A stretch of 64,000 nucleotides of DNA, from the NCBI RefSeq assembly GCF_900162615.1, contig NZ_FUFN01000010.1:2510519-2574518 (forward strand), written 5' to 3'. This document shows, piece by piece, positions 53,178 to 60,180 of the stretch (the first letter of the stretch is position 1; every line of letters begins with the position of its first letter). Under the pieces are notes generated by a model. The model did not search any database and was not told the origin of the DNA. It saw only the letters and a list, made by a program, of their open reading frames with translations. Made by a program: the position numbers and the translations under genes. Source of the stretch: Virgibacillus proomii (GTDB lineage Bacteria > Bacillota > Bacilli > Bacillales > Amphibacillaceae).

Positions 53178-53606
53178 GTGAAGTATAAAAATATTCTTGT
53201 AGCAGTTGATGGGTCTGAAGCATCAGAAAAAGCTTTTTTGAAGTCGCTGGATTTTGCCAAGCAAAACAGTGCAAGGCTAATTCTTGCACATGTGGTTGAT
53301 TCACGAACTTTTGCTACTGCAGAGGCTTATGACAGAACTTTAGCAGAGCGGGCAGATGAATATGCTAAAGAATTATTAGACAGTTATGTAGATAAAGCAA
53401 AAGCTGCCGGATTAGAAGATTTAGTTCGTTGTGTGGAATATGGTTCACCGAAAATAAAAATCCCTAAGGATATTGCAAAAGAGTTTAAAGCGGACTTAAT
53501 TGTTTGTGGTGCCACTGGTTTGAATGCTGTTGAGCGATTTTTAATTGGGAGTGTTTCTGAAAACATTACACGCCACGCTTCTTGTGATGTGCTTGTTGTT
53601 CGCTAA
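53178..53606 (+). CDS. Universal stress protein, UspA family
   Basis: 142 residues from a GTG 7 nt after AAAGGGGA. Typical alpha/beta fold: ILVAVDGSEASEKAF at the N-terminus and the ATP-binding-type C-terminal motif CGATGLNAVERFLIGSVSENITRHA (G-x2-G-x9-GS). It probably binds ATP and takes part in stress survival. It is a single-gene unit. Confidence 0.93.
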   Translation: MKYKNILVAVDGSEASEKAFLKSLDFAKQNSARLILAHVVDSRTFATAEAYDRTLAERADEYAKELLDSYVDKAKAAGLEDLVRCVEYGSPKIKIPKDIAKEFKADLIVCGATGLNAVERFLIGSVSENITRHASCDVLVVR

Positions 53607-53616
53607 CAGAATGCTG

Positions 53617-53652
53617 GCAGCGTTTTCTATGGGGAAGCGCTGCTTCTCTTTG
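53617..53652 (+). terminator. Terminator of uspA
   Basis: GCAGCG / CGCTGC stem followed by TTCTCTTTG, just past the stop codon. Confidence 0.6.
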
Positions 53653-53726
53653 TCTCGATCGTTAAACCCATACTACCATTGTCCAAAACAAAAATAGCAG
53701 TACGGGTATGAACAGAGTTAATTAAT

Positions 53727-53763
53727 AAAGGTTTTGTGATGGATAATACCATACAAAACCTTT
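53727..53763 (-). terminator. Terminator of ytxK-ackA
   Basis: AAAGGTTTTGTATGG / ...ACAAAACCTTT stem directly after the ackA stop codon. Confidence 0.8.
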
Positions 53764-53767
53764 AGAC

Positions 53768-54958
53768 TTAATTTCCTTCCGTAAGACGGATGGTGTCCCT
53801 TGCAATCATAACTTCTTCATTTGTCGGAATAATCATTACTTTAACCGGTGAGTGTGGATAGTTAATAAACTTCTCTTTTCCTCGTGATTTGTTTAACGCA
53901 GGATCCCAGTAAACACCCATAAATTCTAATCCACGTAATACTTTTTCACGAATCAGAATACTATTTTCCCCGACACCAGCAGTAAAGATTATCGCATCCA
54001 CGCCAGACATTTTCGCTGCATAAGACCCAATGTATTTATGGATTCTTTCAGCAAATACATCTAATGCTAATTTAGCACGTGGATTCTCATCAGCTTGTTC
54101 TTCAATATCTCTAAGATCACTAGAAAAACCAGATAAAGCTAGCATTCCACTTTCTTTGTTTAATACATGTACCACTTCAGCAGCCGACTTACCGGTTTTT
54201 TCCATGATATAAGGGATAAGTGCTGGGTCAATATCTCCGGAACGAGTACCCATTGTTAGACCAGCTAGAGGTGTAAAGCCCATCGATGTATCAATCGACT
54301 TACCGCCTTGAATAGCTGCGATACTTGATCCGTTTCCTAAATGACAGGAAATAAGTCGCAAATTTTCAATAGGTATACCTAACATTTCAGCAGCTCGTTG
54401 CGACACATATTTATGGGATGTGCCATGAAATCCATATTTACGAATGCCATAATCTTTATAATAATTATAAGGTAAACTATATAAATATGATGATGGAGGC
54501 ATTGTTTGATGGAAGGCTGTATCAAATACTGCAACCATCGGTACATTAGGTAAAATCTCCTGAAATGCATATATACCTGTTAAATGTGCAGGGTTGTGTA
54601 AAGGTGCTAATTCAGAAATTTCTTCTATTTCTTTCGTTACTTGCTCAGTAATTAACACAGAATCAGTGAATTTTTCCCCACCATGAACAATCCGGTGCCC
54701 AACTGCATTAATCTCTTCGAGCGAAGTAATAACACCAGATTGTTTTAAACCATTCAACAGCTTTTTAACAGCTTCTTCATGATTTGGGATATCCCCTACA
54801 AATTTATCCTTTTCACCTTGAGCTTCCATTTCAAAGATAGCTTCATTAAGACCTATTCTCTCTACTATCCCTTTTGCAAGAACTTGTTCCTCTGGCATTT
54901 GTATTAATTGGAATTTCAAAGATGAACTACCGGCATTAATTGCCAATACATTACTCAT
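53768..54958 (-). CDS. ackA: Acetate kinase
   Basis: 396 residues. ASKHA-fold motifs: LAINAGSSSLKFQL, GHRIVHGGEKFTDS, FDTAFHQTMP, YGFHGTSHKYV, ISCHLGNGSSIAAI and FTAGVGENS. It converts acetyl phosphate and ADP to acetate and ATP in overflow metabolism. It lies 6 bp after ytxK in the same direction, the Bacillus arrangement. The ATG follows AAGAGGAG. Confidence 0.97.
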   Translation of the reverse strand: MSNVLAINAGSSSLKFQLIQMPEEQVLAKGIVERIGLNEAIFEMEAQGEKDKFVGDIPNHEEAVKKLLNGLKQSGVITSLEEINAVGHRIVHGGEKFTDSVLITEQVTKEIEEISELAPLHNPAHLTGIYAFQEILPNVPMVAVFDTAFHQTMPPSSYLYSLPYNYYKDYGIRKYGFHGTSHKYVSQRAAEMLGIPIENLRLISCHLGNGSSIAAIQGGKSIDTSMGFTPLAGLTMGTRSGDIDPALIPYIMEKTGKSAAEVVHVLNKESGMLALSGFSSDLRDIEEQADENPRAKLALDVFAERIHKYIGSYAAKMSGVDAIIFTAGVGENSILIREKVLRGLEFMGVYWDPALNKSRGKEKFINYPHSPVKVMIIPTNEEVMIARDTIRLTEGN

Positions 54959-54964
54959 TGCTGT

Positions 54965-55954
54965 TCAACTCCTCTTATTATACATCTGGAACCAATTATT
55001 TATCTGACCTAGAATATTTTCCATAGCACTGGAATTCGAAAAAGATGGCATCTTTACTAATAATGGTTGATTTGGAGCAGTCGTATTTTGACCTTTTTTC
55101 TGTAAGATTAAAATACTTCGTCTATGCTTTTCTGATTGAAAAACGGTATCTGGTAAGCTTATTACACCCACAATATGTGCATATTTATGAATAAATTGTC
55201 TCAACTGCTCCGCCTGATCACTCGTAAATAAAAATTCTGGAATAATAAAAATAAGATAACCACCAGGTTTTGTATAATTGAGACTTTGCTCTATAAATAA
55301 ATGGTGAGCATAGGAAAGACCTTCCTTTGCCTTTAATTCAAAGCTCCTCGCATGTACATCATCTGGATAATAACCAACTGGTAAATCTGACACAATTAAA
55401 TCAACAGGATCGAGTAAGAATGGTTGTAAGCTATCTTGATGGAAAAATTCAATTTGCATTTTTTGTAAGTTAGCATTCCAAGCAGCAAGCTGTATTAATG
55501 TAGGGTCTACTTCACTTGCATATGCTTCCTTTGCTTGCGGTAATTGATAAAGCACTGTTGTAAGCAAATTGCCTGTCCCTCCAGCAGGGTCAAATATGCG
55601 CAGTTTTTCTTTATCTGTAAATAATTTTGAACTAAGATAAGCGATAATTAAAGCCACTGTTTCAGGAGTCATCATATGCTGCTGTTGCGTAGAACCCTTC
55701 ATTCCTTTTAACATAACTAATTGAATGGCTTTTCTTATTTCATCGGTTGTATAGGTATCCATATTCAATTTATCTAATGCCTGCTGTAATTTATGTGTCA
55801 ATTGTTTATCAAATCTTTCAGGAACCTTTTGATGAAACAAGATTTCCATCGTATATGCTAAGCTATCTAAGTAAGTTTCATTCACATATTGCTGAATAAG
55901 ATGTGTTATATTGTCCATCCATTCATATAGTTCTTCTATATTCGATTTTTCCAT
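54965..55954 (-). CDS. ytxK: SAM-dependent methyltransferase YtxK
   Basis: 329 residues. An N-terminal helical domain (1-95) precedes a class I methyltransferase fold: FDPAGGTGNLLTTVL (SAM site), SEVDPTLIQLA, and SDLPVGYYP at the place of the N/D-PPY catalytic motif of N6-adenine methyltransferases. The altered motif (DLPVGYY) makes DNA methylation uncertain. It forms an operon with ackA. The ATG follows TGGAGGG. Confidence 0.9.
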   Translation of the reverse strand: MEKSNIEELYEWMDNITHLIQQYVNETYLDSLAYTMEILFHQKVPERFDKQLTHKLQQALDKLNMDTYTTDEIRKAIQLVMLKGMKGSTQQQHMMTPETVALIIAYLSSKLFTDKEKLRIFDPAGGTGNLLTTVLYQLPQAKEAYASEVDPTLIQLAAWNANLQKMQIEFFHQDSLQPFLLDPVDLIVSDLPVGYYPDDVHARSFELKAKEGLSYAHHLFIEQSLNYTKPGGYLIFIIPEFLFTSDQAEQLRQFIHKYAHIVGVISLPDTVFQSEKHRRSILILQKKGQNTTAPNQPLLVKMPSFSNSSAMENILGQINNWFQMYNKRS

Positions 55955-56090
55955 CTAGTGAACCCTCCATTCGGTCGATTCAAAGCGCAATCTATTGTAC
56001 CAAAAGCGTGCAATTTATACAATGGATTACTGTGTATTCCGATTGGACAGCAAAAATCCCCCTCACCGAATGAGAGAGATTTCATTCTCG

Positions 56091-56591
56091 TTAATTTGCT
56101 TTTCTGGCAGCTTCCAGAGCAGCATCGTAATCCGGATGGTTACTAACTTCACTTACATATTCTACATATGTGACCTTGTCATTACTATCCACAACAAAAA
56201 TTGCTCTCGCCAATAATCGCAATTCTTGAATGAGTACTCCATAATTTTGTCCAAACTGCGCATCTCGGTGATCCGATAATATTTCCAGTTTATTAATATG
56301 ATGCTGTGTTACCCAACGCTTTTGTGCAAATGGCAAATCCATACTTATGGTTAAAACTTGTACATTGCCAATTGCCTCTGCCTCTTCATTAAAGCGTTTT
56401 GTCTGGTCAGCACATACTCCTGTATCAATGGAAGGAACAACACTGATCAACTTAACCTTCCCCTTATAATCATCCAGTGACACTTCTTGTAGATCGTTTG
56501 ATAATACTCGAAACTCAGGTGCTTTATCACCTACTTTTACTTCATTACCTACTAGGGTGACAGGTTCTTGTTGGAATGTTACATTTACCAT
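56091..56591 (-). CDS. tpx: Thiol peroxidase (Tpx), single-cysteine variant
   Basis: 166 residues from ATG 56591 (8 nt after AAGGA). The peroxiredoxin core is complete: VTLVGNEVKVGDKAPEF, VPSIDTGVCADQTKRFNEEA with the peroxidatic Cys, DLPFAQKRW, and LLARAIFVVD. It reduces H2O2 and alkyl hydroperoxides. Unusual: the resolving cysteine that normally follows RW/RF (RWCGANGI in B. subtilis) is replaced (RWVTQHHI). The protein has only one Cys. It is a single-gene unit between ytxK and a repeat copy. Confidence 0.93.
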   Translation of the reverse strand: MVNVTFQQEPVTLVGNEVKVGDKAPEFRVLSNDLQEVSLDDYKGKVKLISVVPSIDTGVCADQTKRFNEEAEAIGNVQVLTISMDLPFAQKRWVTQHHINKLEILSDHRDAQFGQNYGVLIQELRLLARAIFVVDSNDKVTYVEYVSEVSNHPDYDAALEAARKAN

Positions 56592-56722
56592 ATAAATCAT
56601 TCCTTCCTAAATAATTGTATTCCCCTATTATTATGAATTGAATATGGATACATGTCCACTATTTTACGCGGAATAATTTGTGAACAAAATTACAACGTTT
56701 TCATTTTCAAACAGTTTTTACT

Positions 56723-56910
56723 GTAAAGTGAAACTTCATTCAGTAGGAGTTTTCTTCCATCTCCTACTGAAGGTTAGTACCACAAGGGTATGACCTAAAG
56801 GCCCTTGAACGAATCGGGTATTTAGATACCGTTTTCTCCCGCTTAGAACCTGTTGTATCAACTCAAGATTTTGAAGTGGGAGTCTTACGATACCTTACAT
56901 GCGGGGTAAA
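56723..56910 (+). repeat. Intergenic repeat with GTAAA flanks, intact copy (long form)
   Basis: GTAAA at 56723-56727 and at 56906-56910, unlike the ATAAA of the other copies; the unit is 183 bp. Left hairpin ATTCAGTAGGAG / CTCCTACTGAA. It carries the optional AAGGG / CCCTT module. The core reads GGTATTTAGATACC instead of GGCATTTAGGTGCC, keeping the small stem. It ends 4 bp before the ytfJ stop codon. Confidence 0.9.
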
Positions 56911-56914
56911 GTCA

Positions 56915-57370
56915 TTAAACATCATATTGAGTTGGAGCTTGCTTTTGTTTTGTTTCTTGTTTACCTGAGCGATCTTTTTTTCCGGAGTCTTTCATTATTT
57001 CCTGTACCTTTTCTACAACTTGTGGCGCAAAATCAAGCATTTTTTCATAAATATGGGTTTGTTGATCGAGGTGAACCATTTTTATTCCTTGGTCACTGAC
57101 AATTAAAAATGCTACTGGCGTAATAGACACCCCTCCCCCACTACCCCCGCCAAAAGGTAAAGTTGCCTCACTATCAGATGAGGAAGAGTCATTCGTTGCA
57201 TTAAATTCACTTCCACCTGCAGCAAATCCAAATCCAACTTTGGATACCGGAATAATGATACTTCCTTCAGGAGACTGTACAGGATCACCAATAATTGTAT
57301 TTACTTCTACCATTTCTTTTAAATTTTCCATTGCTGTTGTCATTAATCCTTGAATCGGATGCTCTTCCAC
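56915..57370 (-). CDS. ytfJ: Spore protein YtfJ (GerW family)
   Basis: 151 residues from a GTG after AAGGAG. A conserved N-terminal helix (HPIQGLMTTAMENLKEMVEVNTIIGDPV), VSKVGFGFAAGGSEF, a Ser/Asp/Gly-rich linker (about 57-80), and VAFLIVSDQGIKMVHLD match GerW/YtfJ proteins. In Bacillus they are made in the forespore and affect germination. It overlaps the ytfI end by 28 bp. No terminator is seen other than the abutting repeat. Confidence 0.9.
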   Translation of the reverse strand: MEEHPIQGLMTTAMENLKEMVEVNTIIGDPVQSPEGSIIIPVSKVGFGFAAGGSEFNATNDSSSSDSEATLPFGGGSGGGVSITPVAFLIVSDQGIKMVHLDQQTHIYEKMLDFAPQVVEKVQEIMKDSGKKDRSGKQETKQKQAPTQYDV

Positions 57371-57942
57371 GAGTGTTCACTCCTTATACTATCGTTTGTT
57401 TTTACCAACTCTCTTTGTAGTTGCAGAATGATATGTATAGCTTGTGCAAATCGTGTGGAAACCATGCAAGAAAAAAACATTTCGACACCCTTATGTTGAA
57501 ATAACGGAATCACTTGTAAATCTGGTAAACAGCTTTGTTTGCTATTTTGTATCATCCAGCCAGTAATCATTCCCTTTAAACTCCAAACTCCCCCAGCAAT
57601 CATACCTGTTAAAGCTGCATCACCTGTTCCGCCTTTTGTATGCCAATACAAGCGGCGAATTACGAATTGGCGAAGAACGATAGATAATAACTGTTCTCCT
57701 TGTTTTATCATTTTGAAAACTTGTTTAAACTGTTCGGAAATGTTTTGAAAATAGTTGTTGTCAACAGTTAGAGAAGTATCATTTAATTTGTAAATACGTT
57801 TAACAATCTGTAAACCAAACCAATAGATTTGAATAGATAGTTCAGTATCCTGCATTTGATGATTTATATGAATACAAATTGTTAATTTGCTTATTAGAAG
57901 AATGAATAAAACACATATCAAACCACTTAAAACTAGCAACAT
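57343..57942 (-). CDS. ytfI: DUF2953 membrane protein YtfI
   Basis: 199 residues from ATG 57942 (6 nt after GAGGTG). One N-terminal transmembrane helix (about 1-20) and a globular part with LRQFVIRRLYWHTKGGTGDAALTGMIAGGVWSLKG, the DUF2953 signature. It lies directly upstream of ytfJ and overlaps it by 28 bp, suggesting a forespore operon. Function unknown. Confidence 0.85.
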   Translation of the reverse strand: MLLVLSGLICVLFILLISKLTICIHINHQMQDTELSIQIYWFGLQIVKRIYKLNDTSLTVDNNYFQNISEQFKQVFKMIKQGEQLLSIVLRQFVIRRLYWHTKGGTGDAALTGMIAGGVWSLKGMITGWMIQNSKQSCLPDLQVIPLFQHKGVEMFFSCMVSTRFAQAIHIILQLQRELVKTNDSIRSEHSWKSIRFKD

Positions 57943-58020
57943 GATAATCACCTCAACTTTACGTTATTTTTCCGCAAATATCCTATTCTAATCCATCGTT
58001 TAAAATTTTGATTAGCGAAA

Positions 58021-58100
58021 CGGTGTCAGCCCTATGTACAAAAGAGTCCGAAAAAAACACACATCGAATTTCTACTTGCAGGACGTGCTAGAATCTTCAT
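58021..58100 (+). repeat. Fragment of the second dispersed sequence type
   Basis: AAAAGAGTCC ... CACACATCGAATTTCTACTTGCAGG resembles 3125-3165. It is short and decayed, with no clear ends. Confidence 0.4.
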
Positions 58101-58285
58101 TGCAACAAAGCTCGTTGTCAACTTAACCACCCGGTACTCTTCCCCTTTTGTTGCACACATATTTTAAGTTTGTTTTCATTTTTTAACAATTCGCGGAAAC
58201 ATGGTAGAATAAGGTGAAACTCTGTTTTCTACTTTTTTTGATACGCATTTTAACACAGAGAAAACTCATAGGAGGAATGAAAACG

Positions 58286-59086
58286 ATGACAGCACGAAAC
58301 AATATTTACTTTTATTACTTAAATAATCAAGGAATTGAAGACAAATTAGCCGCACTTGAAGACTTAGCCATTTCTAATGGTTTTAATGTTGTAGATGATA
58401 GTAAATCAGCAAATATTATTGTTAGTATTGGCGGGGATGGTGCATTTCTGCAAGCGGTAAGAAAAACAGACTTTCGTCAAGATTGCCTCTATACGGGAAT
58501 TAATCAGTTTGGTGAAGCTGGTTTATATTGTGATTTTAACATGGATAACTTTGGAGAAATGCTTCATACGATGCAACATGAGAAGTTAGAAGTTCGGCGT
58601 TTTCCTGTTATTCATACAAATGTTGATGGTGGAACAGATTTTTACTGTCTTAATGAAATTAGCCTTCGTTCAGCAATTATAAAATCTATCGTTATCGACG
58701 TATTTATTGACGATAACCATTTTGAAACATTTCGTGGTGACGGATTAATTGTTGCGACACCTACTGGAAGTACGGGTTACAATAAATCAACGAATGGCGC
58801 TGTCGTTGATCCGCTCATCCCTTGTTTTCAAGTATCAGAATTAGCTTCTATTAATAATAACAAGTATCGGACATTGGGATCCTCTTTTATTCTTCATAAG
58901 GACCGTAAATTGCGCCTATCTGTCAGACAGGATGGAAACGATTACCCTATTATTGGTCTAGATAATGAAGCATACTCTATCCGAAACATTCAAGACGTTA
59001 CGGTTACATTAAGTGAAAAAGTGATTAAAACCGTAAAATTAAAAAATAATTCATTCTGGGACCGAGTAAAGCGCACTTTTTTATAA
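58286..59086 (+). CDS. nadK2: NAD kinase 2
   Basis: 266 residues from ATG 58286, 10 nt after AGGAGG. An upstream in-frame extension lacks a ribosome site. Motifs: SIGGDGAFLQAVRKT (catalytic GGDG), CLNEISLRS, and TPTGSTGYNKS. The C-terminus (FWDRVKRTFL) matches B. subtilis PpnKB/YtdI. It phosphorylates NAD to NADP. The stop codon TAA lies inside the ATAAA boundary of the repeat that follows. Confidence 0.93.
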   Translation: MTARNNIYFYYLNNQGIEDKLAALEDLAISNGFNVVDDSKSANIIVSIGGDGAFLQAVRKTDFRQDCLYTGINQFGEAGLYCDFNMDNFGEMLHTMQHEKLEVRRFPVIHTNVDGGTDFYCLNEISLRSAIIKSIVIDVFIDDNHFETFRGDGLIVATPTGSTGYNKSTNGAVVDPLIPCFQVSELASINNNKYRTLGSSFILHKDRKLRLSVRQDGNDYPIIGLDNEAYSIRNIQDVTVTLSEKVIKTVKLKNNSFWDRVKRTFL

Positions 59087-59339
59087 AGTGAAACTTATTC
59101 TAAGCTTCTCCACGAAAGAATAGATCAAGGCTTCCGTTATCGCAACGTCCTTGAAAACACGTGCGGTGTATCGCTTACAGAAGCTTTCCTTGTCCTTGAA
59201 AACCGAAGTATTGCTGTCATAGCAACTCTGTGCTGTTGATCTGAATGAATCAGACATTTAATTAGCGTTAACTCTTACTTCTTCTTACTTTTATAACTCT
59301 TAAAATTGCAGTCTTACACCAACTTTGATCTGGAATAAA
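59083..59339 (+). repeat. Decayed long-form repeat, copy 1 of 3 in a tandem array
   Basis: ATAAA at 59083-59087 overlaps the nadK2 stop codon. ATAAA at 59335-59339 is shared with the next copy. Two CCTTGAAAAC modules expand the unit to about 252 bp. The right end is drifted (ACCAACTTTGATCTGG). Confidence 0.6.
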
Positions 59340-59521
59340 GTGAAGCTTCATTCAGTAGGGGTTTTCTTCCATCTCCTACTGAATGTTAATACCAAAAGGG
59401 TATGACCTAAAGGCCCTTGAACGAATCGGGCATTTAGGTACCGTTTCTTTCACTTACACCCTGTTATATCAACTCAAGCTCTTAAGATGGGAGTCTTACG
59501 GCACCTTACATGCGGGATAAA
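59335..59521 (+). repeat. ATAAA-flanked repeat, copy 2 of 3 (long form, hairpin type a)
   Basis: ATAAA at 59335-59339 and 59517-59521. Left hairpin ATTCAGTAGGGG / CTCCTACTGAAT (one G-T pair). Optional module AAAAGGG / CCCTT present; the unit is 182 bp. Confidence 0.88.
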
Positions 59522-59669
59522 GTGAAACTTCATTCCGTGGAATGCTTTTTACACGGAATGTTAGTTGAACCAATCGGGCATTTAGGTGCCGTTTTTTGCC
59601 ACTTAGACTCTTTTATATCAACTCAGGTCTTGAAGCAGGAGTCTTACGGCACCTTACATGCGGGATAAA
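59517..59669 (+). repeat. ATAAA-flanked repeat, copy 3 of 3 (short form, hairpin type b)
   Basis: ATAAA at 59517-59521 and 59665-59669. Left hairpin ATTCCGTG / CACGGAAT, no optional module; the unit is 148 bp. It stands next to the sspA terminator. Confidence 0.9.
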
Positions 59670-59692
59670 AATAAACGTATGTAAAATTATAC

Positions 59693-59722
59693 AAAAGGAC
59701 TACCCGTCTGGATAGTCCTTCA
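59693..59722 (-). terminator. Terminator of sspA
   Basis: AAGGACTA / TAGTCCTT stem after the sspA stop codon, followed on the minus strand by TTGTATAATTTT. Confidence 0.75.
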
Positions 59723-59740
59723 TACCATCTTCTTATTTTA

Positions 59741-59944
59741 TTATTGAAAACTTTGACCACCAAATTGTTGCTCAGCCATTTGCACAAGACGCTTTGTAAT
59801 TTCACCACCAACAGAACCGTTAGCACGTGAAGTTGTCTCTGGGCCTAATTGAACCCCGAATTCTTGTGCGATTTCATATTTCATTTGATCTAAAGCTTGT
59901 TGAACACCAGGAACTACTAATTGATTTGAATTGTTTCTTGCCAT
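59741..59944 (-). CDS. sspA: Small acid-soluble spore protein, alpha/beta type
   Basis: 67 residues. Family signatures: LVVPGVQQALDQMKYEIAQEFGV, with the GPR protease cleavage site after Glu in the EIAQEFG region, and SRANGSVGGEITKRLVQMAEQQ, the DNA-binding helix. It coats spore DNA and protects it from UV and heat. It lies next to thiI, as sspA does in B. subtilis. Strong AGGAGGTGAT ribosome site, as expected for an abundantly made protein. Confidence 0.95.
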   Translation of the reverse strand: MARNNSNQLVVPGVQQALDQMKYEIAQEFGVQLGPETTSRANGSVGGEITKRLVQMAEQQFGGQSFQ

Positions 59945-59968
59945 ATTAAATCACCTCCTTGGTACTTA

Positions 59969-59999
59969 TAGATTGTGTACGAAGGAAGCAATCCATTCA
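59969..59999 (-). promoter_or_regulatory. SigG-like promoter of sspA
   Basis: Minus-strand TGAATG (59994-59999) and CAATCTA (59969-59975) with an 18-bp spacer resemble the SigG pattern TGAATA and CATACTA. The distance to the ATG (about 25 bp) fits. Confidence 0.5.
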
Positions 60000-60180
60000 T
60001 GTTTTCTATTGGTAGTTACTGTTAAAATCGGCTTCTCTTATCCTTAAATTCTAATCAAAAAAGCGCAGTTAAAAAATAGGAAGAAGGTTAAAAACAAACA
60101 TTGCAACAGTCACAAAATATAACTAATATATATAAATAGAGATTACTCATTAAACCTTTTAAATGTATTGATCCAGTCAA

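Noticed and set aside
59335..59669. Possible CRISPR array because of regular similar units
   Set aside because: Units are about 150-180 bp, with no short identical repeats or unique spacers, and no cas genes nearby.
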